A DNA stretch of 64,000 nt, taken from assembly GCF_007713465.1 (NCBI RefSeq), contig NZ_VMSG01000002.1:62001-126000 (forward strand). The letters run 5' to 3'. The position numbers and the translations under genes were made by a program. The notes beneath the pieces are model-generated. The model saw only the letters and a program-made list of their open reading frames with translations. It made no database searches and was not told where the DNA came from. The first letter of the stretch is position 1. Each line of letters starts with the position of its first letter. Positions 18,056 through 25,498 of this stretch are shown here, one piece after another. Source of the stretch: Pseudomonas sp. H3(2019). Its GTDB lineage: Bacteria; Pseudomonadota; Gammaproteobacteria; Pseudomonadales; Pseudomonadaceae.

Positions 18056-18493
18056 TCAGCTTTTTCCTTGCAGCGAATTGAAGGTTTTCAGCAAATCATC
18101 CATTGCCGCCTTGCAGTCGCTCTGTTTCGGGGTGCTGGCGCGCAAGGCCTCAAGTGCAGTGTCGATGGACTTGTCCAGGACATGCCAGTCGCTGGCAGCA
18201 CGCGGTTTGATGCCGGCTTCCGCGGAGTCCCAGGACAACTCCAGGTCCTTGATTCGAGTTTTCGCACCCGGCAGGTCGTTTTTATTCACCAGATCGGCGA
18301 CGCTGGCCGCAATACCCTGGAACGCCGACAGGTCGCCGAGTTTAGAGGCCAAGCTCTGCTGAACGCTGGCCGCACCCGAAGTAGCGCTCGTTTTAGGGGC
18401 GTCAGCGGGTTTCGAACACCCCGCGGCCAGGCCGAACACGACGATGGCGGAAAGGACGGCGGCTTTACGAATGGCAGTTTTAACGGAGACCAT
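18056..18493 (-). CDS. Putative lipoprotein (145 residues)
   Basis: The N-terminus has a signal sequence ending in a lipobox, [12 protein letters not shown], with Cys26 as acylation site. The mature part is alpha-helical, with [63 protein letters not shown], resembling four-helix periplasmic sensor or accessory proteins; I do not recognise a named family. AAGGA lies 7 bases before the ATG. It is second in the operon membrane protein - lipoprotein - response regulator - kinase, which suggests a part in signal input or in the function being regulated. Confidence 0.7.
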   Translation of the reverse strand: MVSVKTAIRKAAVLSAIVVFGLAAGCSKPADAPKTSATSGAASVQQSLASKLGDLSAFQGIAASVADLVNKNDLPGAKTRIKDLELSWDSAEAGIKPRAASDWHVLDKSIDTALEALRASTPKQSDCKAAMDDLLKTFNSLQGKS

Positions 18494-18522
18494 GATGATT
18501 CCTTGATAGGCTTTTGAACGGA

Positions 18523-19290
18523 TTATTCAGTGACGAGTTTGCGATTGCCGACGCTCATCTGTGCGACGGCGACCAGAATCAGGATCACGCTGAGGAAAAT
18601 CGCGCTGGTCCACATGGCGCCCATGCCGAGACCGCCATAGGTCTTGGCTTGCGTCAGCAAGTCTCCCAGGGAGGCGCCGAAAGGACGGGTCAGGATGTAG
18701 GCGATCCAGAAGGTCAGGACCGTATTGCCGCCCAGGCGCCAGGCGGCGAACGTCACGGCGATCAACGCGCCGAAAATCACCGCGCCCAGTGTGAAGCCAA
18801 GCCCCAGCGCCTCGGTGGCGAGGTCGCCGGCCGCGGTGCCCAGCGCAAAGGTACAGAGCACTGTCGCCCAATAGAACAGTTCCCGGCGCGGTGTGACGAT
18901 TTCAGTGATCGAGAGGCTGCGCTCCAACCCGTACCAGATCATGAAATTGATCGCCAGCAGCACCGAAAATACCGCCGTGCTGGCATACAGACTGATGCCC
19001 ATTTTGTCAGTGAGCACGTCGGTAATCTGCGTTCCGACGACGCTCACCAGCACCACCGTCAGCCAATAAATCCAAGGGGTGTAGGCGCGTGTACGAAGTT
19101 GGCCGAACAGTGCAATCGCCAACAGCACGGCCATGCCGATACTGGTCACACCCTGCCCCAACCCGGCATCGACAGCGAGAAAGTCAGCGCCGGTTTCACC
19201 CACGGTAGTGGACATGATCTTGATGACCCAGAACGACAGGGTCACCTCGGGGACTTTATTGAGCCAGTCAGCTTTCGTAAGCGGCTTCAT
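18523..19290 (-). CDS. COG4705-like polytopic membrane protein with fourfold internal repeat
   Basis: 255 residues, about eight membrane helices. A short motif recurs four times at helix ends: VGETGADFL (near 31), VGTQITDVL (near 86), LGTAAGDLA (near 151) and FGASLGDLL (near 207), each G-x(4)-[14 protein letters not shown] and [14 protein letters not shown] are similar half-repeats, suggesting internal duplication. This matches the COG4705 uncharacterised membrane-anchored proteins as I recall them. The repeated buried acidic residue could bind a cation, so a transport role is conceivable. AAGGAG precedes the start, and it is first gene of the two-component operon. Confidence 0.7.
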   Translation of the reverse strand: MKPLTKADWLNKVPEVTLSFWVIKIMSTTVGETGADFLAVDAGLGQGVTSIGMAVLLAIALFGQLRTRAYTPWIYWLTVVLVSVVGTQITDVLTDKMGISLYASTAVFSVLLAINFMIWYGLERSLSITEIVTPRRELFYWATVLCTFALGTAAGDLATEALGLGFTLGAVIFGALIAVTFAAWRLGGNTVLTFWIAYILTRPFGASLGDLLTQAKTYGGLGMGAMWTSAIFLSVILILVAVAQMSVGNRKLVTE

Positions 19291-19309
19291 GTGGATGCTT
19301 CTCCTTGAC

Positions 19310-19635
19310 AGCGCAGCAATTGGCGCAAGGGAGAGACTACGCAGGCAAACTTAGCTGGAACTGAGGAACCTCGATTGTCGGTCATGAAGCGAACATAAAA
19401 TCCCGGCCGGGCCTGTACACATGGGCTTCGCGGGCGCTCCTGGCTAAAAAAATCATCTCAACAGTCTGTAGCAAACAGTTACAAATAAGGCCATTATTCC
19501 GCTCGCGGTCACCATGAACTACCCTCTGACAGAGCGGTTCAGTCCAGGATCATTTGCCCACTGCCGAGACTTTCCGAGCGTCGTACCGTGTTTTCGGGGG
19601 TAGTGGGAAAGCCTTACTTCTTAAGGAACGTAATT
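19310..19635. other. Divergent promoter region between the two-component operon and uppP
   Basis: About 330 bases without a gene. It must carry the promoters of the leftward membrane-protein operon and of rightward uppP. A GTG at 19588 opens an upstream extension of uppP, but that start has no binding site. I see no clear operator, repeat or hairpin. Confidence 0.4.
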
Positions 19636-20508
19636 TTGACAAACGTCTGTACCAGCAGCCTTGATATCGGCTTTGCTTCTCTGGATTACCTGCAAATTGG
19701 CATCCTGGGGATCATTCAAGGCATCACCGAGCTATTACCCATTTCATCCACTGCGCACATGCGAATCGTACCCGCCCTGCTCGGCTGGCCCGATCCCGGC
19801 TCAGCGTTTTCCGCTGCGATGCAATTGGCCGCACTGGCCGCGGTCGTCAGCTATTTCTGGCGTGATGTACGGGAAGTCGTCGCTGGCAGCATAGGTGCCG
19901 TGCGACAGCGTGACTTCAACAACCAATCGTTCAAGCTGGCTGTTGCGATTGTGCTGGCGACCATCCCGATCGGCATTGCGGGCCTGGCCTTGTCCTCGCT
20001 GCTCAATACGTGCAACTCACCCTTGAGAGGCCTGATGGTGATTGGCATCTCATGCCTGGTGATGGCCGTTCTGCTGGCCGCGGCCGAGCTCAGCTGCCGC
20101 CATCAGCGCGTCGTGGGACAGATGCGCCTGCGGGATGCATTGATCGTCGGTATTGCACAAGTTGGCGCGCTGATCCCCGGTGTTTCCCGCTCAGGCTCAA
20201 CACTCACCGCCGCGCTCTTTCTTAACTTCAAACGTGAAGAAGCCGCGCGGTTCTCATTCCTGCTTGGGCTGCCCGCTATCGCGCTGGCCGGCTTGAAAGA
20301 GCTCTGGGTGCTGTATCACGCGCATATCCCGGCGGAAGCGTGGTCGCACCTGATGTTCGGATTGGTGATCGCCAGCGTGTCGGCGTTTTGCGCCATCTGG
20401 GGCCTGATGAAATTCCTCGAAAGGTTTTCCACCTGGCCTTTCGTTATTTACCGTGCGGTATTGGGTATTTTCCTGATTGTCGCGGTCAGTACCGGGCTGT
20501 TGAGCTAA
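19636..20508 (+). CDS. uppP: Undecaprenyl-diphosphate phosphatase (BacA/UppP family)
   Basis: Predicted 290-residue integral membrane phosphatase that recycles undecaprenyl diphosphate to the monophosphate carrier for peptidoglycan and other envelope polymers; overproduction gives bacitracin resistance. Both family signatures are intact: IIQGITELLPISSTAH (the (E/Q)-x3-E motif, Gln28/Glu32) and PGVSRSGST. The start is probably TTG 19636, with AAGGA 8 bases upstream; a GTG at 19588 would add 16 residues unlike the family. Several bacteria carry more than one copy; whether this is the main one cannot be told here. Followed by a terminator at 20530. Confidence 0.88.
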   Translation: MTNVCTSSLDIGFASLDYLQIGILGIIQGITELLPISSTAHMRIVPALLGWPDPGSAFSAAMQLAALAAVVSYFWRDVREVVAGSIGAVRQRDFNNQSFKLAVAIVLATIPIGIAGLALSSLLNTCNSPLRGLMVIGISCLVMAVLLAAAELSCRHQRVVGQMRLRDALIVGIAQVGALIPGVSRSGSTLTAALFLNFKREEAARFSFLLGLPAIALAGLKELWVLYHAHIPAEAWSHLMFGLVIASVSAFCAIWGLMKFLERFSTWPFVIYRAVLGIFLIVAVSTGLLS

Positions 20509-20529
20509 ACCACGTTCAAACGCTGATAG

Positions 20530-20554
20530 AGCCCGGCCCAGTGCCGGGCTTTTT
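20530..20554 (+). terminator. Intrinsic terminator of uppP
   Basis: Perfect 8-base stem AGCCCGGC / GCCGGGCT with a 5-base loop, followed by TTTT, 22 bases after the uppP stop codon. Confidence 0.85.
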
Positions 20555-20623
20555 ATTGTCTTAAATAATCTTATATAAACAGAGTGCTTATGATAAAAAT
20601 TTAAGCTCATCTTGGCTCCGCCC

Positions 20624-21913
20624 CTATTGGGCGTGTTCAAGCCTCTTGAAACAAAGCAACCCGATCATGCTGACAAAAGCGAAAACAAGCCAACCCATGC
20701 TGATCGGCGTCCATCCCGCGCCCATACTGCCCAGATAGTTTCCCAAGGCTCCGCCTATTGCCCAAGAGACTGCTGACGCGCCGAAATAGCTTCCAGCGTT
20801 GCTCTCGGTCGTCAGTTCAGCGAGAGCGATGTTCGACGCAGGCAAGATGAGGCTTTCGCCGAACGTGAAAACTAAAGCGATGACAACGAGGATCACCAGA
20901 GACTGTTGCGAGTTCCATTCGCCTGGGAAAATGAGCGCTGCCAGTACGAAACAGGCGAGCAGCGCGAGATGACCGATTGACATCAGGGATTGCCACCTTG
21001 CCTGTTGAAACCATCGCATCCCCAGAAGCGCAGTCAAGACACCGAACAAAGCGTTCGCGATGTAGAACGGTCGCACACCGTTATACCCTGACGCTCCCTG
21101 AGCGAAAGTCAGTGGGATGAACACATAAATTTGCGTGTACACAGTCCAGAACGGGATAAGTGCGATGCAGAGTCTTCGAAATTTCCTGTCATGGAAAACC
21201 TCAAAAAGCGCAGAGACAACACGCTTCGGTCTTTCATCCATGCGCGTCCGTACAGCCGCGAACGGTGCCACCAAAGCCAACGCAGCGAAGATATAACCGC
21301 TTACCTCAAATGGAAAAGCACCGCCATGGGCAGGCAGTAAGAACAGCACTGTTGGCCCGACCAGCGCCCCCAGGTTAAGTACAAGATTATTCAAAACGAA
21401 TACACGCGAACGAATATCTGTTTTGAGGGTACCGAACACGGAGTATGCGGTCGTTTCATAGAGGGCTGCGCCGAATCCACTCAAGAATGCACATGCGGCC
21501 AACGCGGGGAAATCGAGAACATGGCCCAAACCGATGAACCCCATAGCACGGCACACCAGACCCAACGAAACCAGTACTCTGCTATTAAATCGGTCGGTAG
21601 CAGATCCTAGAACAAGCGGCAACAGCCGACTCGACAGCAGGCTCACGGTGAGTACGCTCGCGACGTCGCCGGCGCTCAAGCGGCGCTCGACGCTCAGAAA
21701 GGCAGCCAGCAGCGGAAAAGACCCGAACACCGAGAGATTAACGAGAAACTGCAGAAAGAGCAGGACCGTTGTTGCTAAGCCGACGCCGCCCGTCAATCGA
21801 TCAAAAAGCGGCGAAGCCCGGCGAACCTTCATTGATTGCCTGGCGTCATTCGCAGACCGAACGCTTCGCAAATCGAGTTTATTTCCCAATGCGCGGTGAT
21901 CAAAATCGTCCAT
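20624..21913 (-). CDS. MFS efflux-type transporter under a threonine attenuator
   Basis: 429 residues, about 12 membrane helices (first near 43-65), with the loop signature GSATDRFNSRVLV after TM2, as in drug and metabolite exporters. The ATG at 21913 has GGGAG 7-8 bases upstream. The first 40 residues are not membrane and contain DHRALGNKLDL, which resembles the start of the catalytic domain of threonyl-tRNA synthetase (DHRK.GK.LDL); the transporter itself could begin at Met28 (21832). Upstream sit a terminator (21958-21991) and a leader peptide with nine consecutive threonine codons (22013-22102), so expression should rise when charged tRNA-Thr is scarce. Substrate unknown; export of a threonine-related compound or of a ThrRS inhibitor is an inference. 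Confidence 0.8.
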   Translation of the reverse strand: MDDFDHRALGNKLDLRSVRSANDARQSMKVRRASPLFDRLTGGVGLATTVLLFLQFLVNLSVFGSFPLLAAFLSVERRLSAGDVASVLTVSLLSSRLLPLVLGSATDRFNSRVLVSLGLVCRAMGFIGLGHVLDFPALAACAFLSGFGAALYETTAYSVFGTLKTDIRSRVFVLNNLVLNLGALVGPTVLFLLPAHGGAFPFEVSGYIFAALALVAPFAAVRTRMDERPKRVVSALFEVFHDRKFRRLCIALIPFWTVYTQIYVFIPLTFAQGASGYNGVRPFYIANALFGVLTALLGMRWFQQARWQSLMSIGHLALLACFVLAALIFPGEWNSQQSLVILVVIALVFTFGESLILPASNIALAELTTESNAGSYFGASAVSWAIGGALGNYLGSMGAGWTPISMGWLVFAFVSMIGLLCFKRLEHAQ

Positions 21914-21957
21914 CCTTCTCTCCCTGATGTTTTATGGACCGGAAGGACGAAGAGCAC

Positions 21958-21991
21958 AAAAAAGGCCCCGTCCGTTTCCGGCGGGGCCTTT
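21958..21991 (-). terminator. Attenuator terminator between the Thr leader peptide and the MFS gene
   Basis: On the minus strand AAAGGCCCCG, an 11-base loop that can extend pairing (CCG/CGG), then CGGGGCCTTT running into TTTTTT: a strong intrinsic terminator 22 bases after the leader stop and 45 bases before the MFS start. The end of the leader coding region contains GGCGGGCC, nearly complementary to the left arm GGCCCCGCC, so a ribosome stalled on the Thr codons could let an antiterminator form. Confidence 0.85.
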
Positions 21992-22012
21992 CGGTTAAAT
22001 TGTGGCAAGTGT

Positions 22013-22102
22013 TTAGAGCGCACAACCTCCCCGCGGCCCGCCGATGGCGGTCGTGGTGGTGGTTGTCGTGGTGGTGACGAAAAGTGCGCTCATTGAATTC
22101 AA
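22013..22102 (-). CDS. Threonine-rich leader peptide (attenuator)
   Basis: 29-residue open frame: a TTG start at 22102 with GGAGGA 7 bases upstream, then an in-frame ATG three codons on, SALFV, nine consecutive threonine codons (five or six ACC, others ACG and ACA), AIGGPRGGCAL and TAA. A run of codons for one amino acid, short length, strong binding site and a terminator directly after are the hallmarks of an attenuator like thrL. It precedes the MFS gene rather than threonine biosynthesis genes. Confidence 0.85.
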   Translation of the reverse strand: MNSMSALFVTTTTTTTTTAIGGPRGGCAL

Positions 22103-22144
22103 CGTAACGTCCTCCTTATCGCTCGTCAACGGCAGATTGGTGTT

Positions 22145-22175
22145 TTATCTAACACACAGCGTGTGACTCAGATAA
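22145..22175 (-). promoter_or_regulatory. Palindrome overlapping the probable leader promoter
   Basis: TTATCT and AGATAA are perfect inverted arms at the ends of a 31-base element whose centre is CACAC-GC-TGTGTG. On the minus strand TTATCT and TAGATA stand 18 bases apart, a plausible weak -35/-10, placing transcription start near 22139, about 37 bases before the leader start. It may be an operator or only a coincidentally symmetric promoter. Confidence 0.4.
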
Positions 22176-22376
22176 CTGAAGTCATGGATTGATCTAAGGA
22201 AGGAGCATGACCGCGCCTGCTGGGCAATGGATTAATTTAGTAAGGGGATGAGCTAAGCAGCACATCCCTGAGCATGAAGCCCTGTAGTGTTGGCTCAGCC
22301 TCTGCTGCAACCAAATTCATCTGACGCAGGGCCGATCCAGTTGATTGAACGCGCCCGGTGCTAATACTCTGCGCCC

Positions 22377-22401
22377 CGCTCCCGTTACCCAACCGGGAGC
22401 G
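22377..22401 (-). terminator. Hairpin after the BON gene
   Basis: 8-base stem CGCTCCCG / CGGGAGCG with a 9-base loop, 24 bases past the BON-gene stop. No T-tract follows on the minus strand, so termination is uncertain. The remaining sequence from 22176 to 22376 shows no gene. Confidence 0.35.
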
Positions 22402-22424
22402 CGGCGCTCACACGGTTGCCAGCA

Positions 22425-22778
22425 TCATTTGTCATCCATCTTTTTGTCCGACGATGGCGGCCGGTACTCGGTGCTTTCTTCAGCGTTGGGAGCTTCGGGG
22501 AGATGCCCCGGAGTGAACACATGCGTCAGCAAGTCTTTGGCATCGATTTCGTTGACACCACTCACCGAACGGGCGAGTTCTACCACCCGCTCGCATTCCT
22601 TATGGGTGTTGACGCGACCACTCAACGCCACCGTACCGGCATGGGTTTTGACATTGACGTGCATGCCGAGAGTCGGTTCTGCAAATGCCAGGGCCGATTT
22701 CACCCGGGTTGTAATCCACGCGTCGTGAACGGCCATTCCCAGATTATGAGAGTAATGCTGGAAGGAGTGAGTTTTCAT
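22425..22778 (-). CDS. BON domain protein
   Basis: 117 residues. The central part AWITTRVKSALAFAEPTLGMHVNVKTHAGTVALSGRVNTHKECERVVELARSVSGVNEIDAKDLL is a BON (bacterial OsmY and nodulation) domain with its conserved G..LSG.V and V.GV elements, expected to bind membranes or periplasmic partners under osmotic stress. There is no signal peptide, so it is probably cytoplasmic or peripheral, unlike OsmY. GAGAGGG lies upstream of the ATG. The neighbours are also small envelope or stress proteins. Confidence 0.85.
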   Translation of the reverse strand: MKTHSFQHYSHNLGMAVHDAWITTRVKSALAFAEPTLGMHVNVKTHAGTVALSGRVNTHKECERVVELARSVSGVNEIDAKDLLTHVFTPGHLPEAPNAEESTEYRPPSSDKKMDDK

Positions 22779-23029
22779 AGCTGGACCCTCTCTCGTGTCA
22801 TCGACAGATTAATTATAGTGCGGTCGTTGCGGTCCGAGCGCTGTCCCCCAGCCCATCTGCTTTAATCACTCTGTACCGGGCGCAAGGGTGCGCTACCGAA
22901 CAGACCCGTGCCGGCAGCTAAGTCAACCTGACACAAGGCAGATCGCCGCTACATCAGGACGGTTGCGATCTCCCTGCTCATCCAGTGGACGGTGGGGTTC
23001 AGTGATTTCCTCATTTGGAGGCACGACTC

Positions 23030-23404
23030 ATGACTCAGCATTCGCACATACCTTTATACCGACGACTGGCAGTAATGCTCGTCGCTTTCACGGTGGCAGC
23101 TGCCGCGCTACCGGCACAAGCGCAACACGACAATCAACGCGATGGCTACGGCCGGCAGGTTTACCATCGCGACTATCGTGGAGGCCATGACAACCGTCGT
23201 GACTATCGCGGCGGCGGTGGCGGTGGTTATCGCGGGGGTGGCGGCAACGATTTGGGGGCGATACTCGTTGGCGCAGTATTGGGAGCAGTGGTCGCGGGTG
23301 CGGTACAGGCGCCGCCCGCCGTGATTTACCGGGAACCCCCTCCGCCTCCGCCTCCGGGGGCCAGGTACTACTATCCCAACACGTACAATTCCAATGGCTA
23401 TTAA
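23030..23404 (+). CDS. Secreted glycine/arginine-rich small protein
   Basis: 124 residues. GGAGG lies 8 bases before the ATG at 23030. A signal peptide (hydrophobic AVMLVAFTVAAAALPAQAQ) precedes a low-complexity part rich in RDYRGG repeats and poly-glycine, then a hydrophobic glycine-zipper-like helix LGAILVGAVLGAVVAGAV, a run of prolines and a Tyr/Asn-rich tail. The glycine-zipper segment suggests envelope anchoring. No enzyme motif; function unknown. Confidence 0.7.
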   Translation: MTQHSHIPLYRRLAVMLVAFTVAAAALPAQAQHDNQRDGYGRQVYHRDYRGGHDNRRDYRGGGGGGYRGGGGNDLGAILVGAVLGAVVAGAVQAPPAVIYREPPPPPPPGARYYYPNTYNSNGY

Positions 23405-23500
23405 GCTGCGCAGCCACCTGAACCCCGAGCGACCGCCGCTCACGCTGATTTATCCCATGCAACGGTCGTCAATCCGACAACTCAATCCGGATATAAAGAC

Positions 23501-23995
23501 ATGAACAACTTCGTACTGAAAGCGGCTATGCCAGCAGCGTTGATGCTGGCATTGCTCACCACTTCTGTCTCGGCGCAAACGACGGCTGCCAGCACTCCTG
23601 CCGCACAGTCACAGAAGGCTGCCGCTCACACCAAAAAGCACATGGACGTTGTAGAGAAGAGGATCAGCGAACTCCACGCCAAACTGAAAATCACCGACAA
23701 GCAGTCAGCACAATGGGAGGCCTATGCGCAAACCATACGCGACAACGCGCACAACGCTGATACAGCCTTTGTGGAGCGTGCGGAAAAGCTCTCATCGTTA
23801 AGTGCCGATGATGCGATGGCAACCTATGCCAAATTGGCCCAATTGCACGCAGACAATATGCAGAAGCTTGCAACGGCGTTTAGCGCTCTGTACGGCACCT
23901 TTTCCGATGTTCAGAAAAAAAATGCCGACAAGCTGTACCGCAATGAAGAGGAGAAGCGGGAGGACCGGCACGAGGCTGCGAAAAAATCTCAGTGA
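23501..23995 (+). CDS. Spy/CpxP-like periplasmic protein (LTxxQ-type)
   Basis: 164 residues with a signal peptide (to VSAQ near 26). The mature part is helical: HMDVVEKRISELHAKLKITDKQSAQWEAYAQTIRDNA carries the LxxT-x-x-Q-x-x-x-W arrangement of Spy/CpxP-family chaperone-like proteins, and the C-terminus is a highly charged helix. Such proteins buffer misfolded or metal-stressed periplasmic proteins. Follows the glycine-rich secreted protein by ~100 bases in the same direction. Confidence 0.75.
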   Translation: MNNFVLKAAMPAALMLALLTTSVSAQTTAASTPAAQSQKAAAHTKKHMDVVEKRISELHAKLKITDKQSAQWEAYAQTIRDNAHNADTAFVERAEKLSSLSADDAMATYAKLAQLHADNMQKLATAFSALYGTFSDVQKKNADKLYRNEEEKREDRHEAAKKSQ

Positions 23996-24146
23996 TATGC
24001 CACGACCTTCAACCAGGCGAACCGGCTGCTACGGGCTCGGTTCGCACTGGAGCGCAGCGACCCGCAGAGGCTGATGCCAAGGGCTGAAGTATTGCTGAAC
24101 TGCTAGGCTGTTCCAGGAAGTCCGCACGACCTGTTGGAGGTTTGCC

Positions 24147-24635
24147 ATGCTGCTTGAAGGCTCCTGCCATTGCGGCGCGGTGTCGTTCAGTCTGAACAGT
24201 GCCCACCCCTACCCGTATCAACGTTGTTATTGCTCGATCTGCCGCAAGACTCAAGGCGCTGGTGGCTATGCGATCAACCTCGGCGGCGAGGCGAAAAGCC
24301 TGAAAGTCCGCGGCCGCAAACATATCTCGATCTATCACGCGCGCCTCAAGGATGACGGCGCCCGGCGAGCCCACTACAGCAGCGCCGAACGGCACTTCTG
24401 TTCGCTCTGCGGCAGTGGCCTGTGGTTGTTCAGCCCTGAATGGCCCGAGTTGATTCACCCCTTTGCTTCGGCCATCGACACCCCGCTGCCGGTGCCGCCG
24501 GAACACACGCACTTGATGCTCGGTTCAAAAGCCCCGTGGGTCGAAGTCGAGGTGCATCCCGACGATCAACAATTTGACGTCTATCCGCAAGAATCCATCG
24601 CAGAGTGGCACGAGCGGCTGGGCCTGAGCCGTTAA
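24147..24635 (+). CDS. GFA family (Mss4-like) zinc protein
   Basis: 162 residues. GSCHCGAVSF, RCYCSICRKTQGAGGYAINLGG and HFCSLCGSGLW give the C-x-C, C-x2-C and C-x2-C zinc motifs of the glutathione-dependent formaldehyde-activating (GFA) family. GGAGG precedes the ATG. Most members are of unproven activity; a formaldehyde-glutathione adduct role is only a family label. Convergent with miaE. Confidence 0.85.
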   Translation: MLLEGSCHCGAVSFSLNSAHPYPYQRCYCSICRKTQGAGGYAINLGGEAKSLKVRGRKHISIYHARLKDDGARRAHYSSAERHFCSLCGSGLWLFSPEWPELIHPFASAIDTPLPVPPEHTHLMLGSKAPWVEVEVHPDDQQFDVYPQESIAEWHERLGLSR

Positions 24636-24664
24636 CAGCTTTGATCGCTCCCACGCGTCGCCAT

Positions 24665-25270
24665 TCAGAGCGCTGGGACACCACTGTGGAACCGGAACTC
24701 GATGTCCGGGGACTCGATCAGTTCCTGTTCGGCGGCGCGAACCTTGTCGATCACCTGTGCAATGTCCTTGGCGTCGCCGTACTGGTAGGCCAGCTTCAGA
24801 TACCCCTGGAAATGCCGCGCTTCGCTTTTCAGCAGGCCGAAGTAGAACTTGCCCAGCTCTTCGTCGAGGTGCGGCACCAACGCTTCGAAACGCTCGCAGC
24901 TGCGCGCCTCGATAAACGCCCCGACCACCAGTGTGTCGACCAGTTTGACCGGCTCGTGGCTGCGCACCACTTTGCGCAAGCCCGAGGCGTAACGACCGGC
25001 GGACAGCTGACGCAATTCGATCTTGCGCTTTTTCATCAGGCGCATGACCTGCTCATGATGCACCAGCTCTTCCCGCGCCAGGCGTGACATCAAATTGATC
25101 AGGTCGACATGCGAATGGTATTTGGCAATCAGGCTCAGCGCGGTACTGGCAGCCTTGAACTCGCAGTTCTTGTGGTCGATCAGCAGGGTTTCCTGGTCGG
25201 CCAGAGCGGCCTGAACCCAGCCGTCGGGCGTGCGGCAGCCAAGGAATTCGTGAATTTCAGGAAGGATCAT
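24665..25270 (-). CDS. miaE: tRNA-(ms2io6A)-hydroxylase
   Basis: 201 residues, the usual MiaE length. Non-haem di-iron monooxygenase that hydroxylates 2-methylthio-N6-isopentenyl-adenosine at tRNA position 37. Ferritin-like iron ligands are visible: the Glu in NCEFKAAS, EELVHHEQVM (E-x2-H), EARSCERFEAL and EARHFQGYLKLA (E-x2-H). GGAAG lies 7 bases before the ATG. Monocistronic; requires oxygen, which fits its position next to oxygen-regulated usp. Confidence 0.9.
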   Translation of the reverse strand: MILPEIHEFLGCRTPDGWVQAALADQETLLIDHKNCEFKAASTALSLIAKYHSHVDLINLMSRLAREELVHHEQVMRLMKKRKIELRQLSAGRYASGLRKVVRSHEPVKLVDTLVVGAFIEARSCERFEALVPHLDEELGKFYFGLLKSEARHFQGYLKLAYQYGDAKDIAQVIDKVRAAEQELIESPDIEFRFHSGVPAL

Positions 25271-25415
25271 TGGCTGACTTCCGACAGTTCAACAGGACCA
25301 TTGGGCAGGACGGCGACGATTTCAGGGTTCAGTAACATGAGGCTCACGGGCAATAAGTTCACAGCGAAGGGGGGCCGATTATACGTGCCTGTCGACAGAC
25401 CACCAGTCGCGGCAC

Positions 25416-25429
25416 TTGATATGCATCAA
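25416..25429 (+). promoter_or_regulatory. ANR/FNR box upstream of the universal stress protein
   Basis: TTGAT-ATGC-ATCAA is a perfect match to the FNR/ANR consensus TTGAT-N4-ATCAA. A TATAGT -10-like hexamer lies at 25453-25458, giving a start near 25464 and a box centred near -41.5, the classic activation position. It points to anaerobic induction of the usp gene at 25499. Confidence 0.8.
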
Positions 25430-25498
25430 GACCCGAGTTCACGACCAGCAACTATAGTTGTGCAACGACGTGTTTTTCATTCATCGGAGAATCCGACC

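Noticed and set aside
23160..23260. Glycine-codon-rich stretch as a tandem DNA repeat or CRISPR-like array
   Set aside because: It is the poly-Gly/RGG coding region of a secreted protein; units are not regular and no spacers exist.
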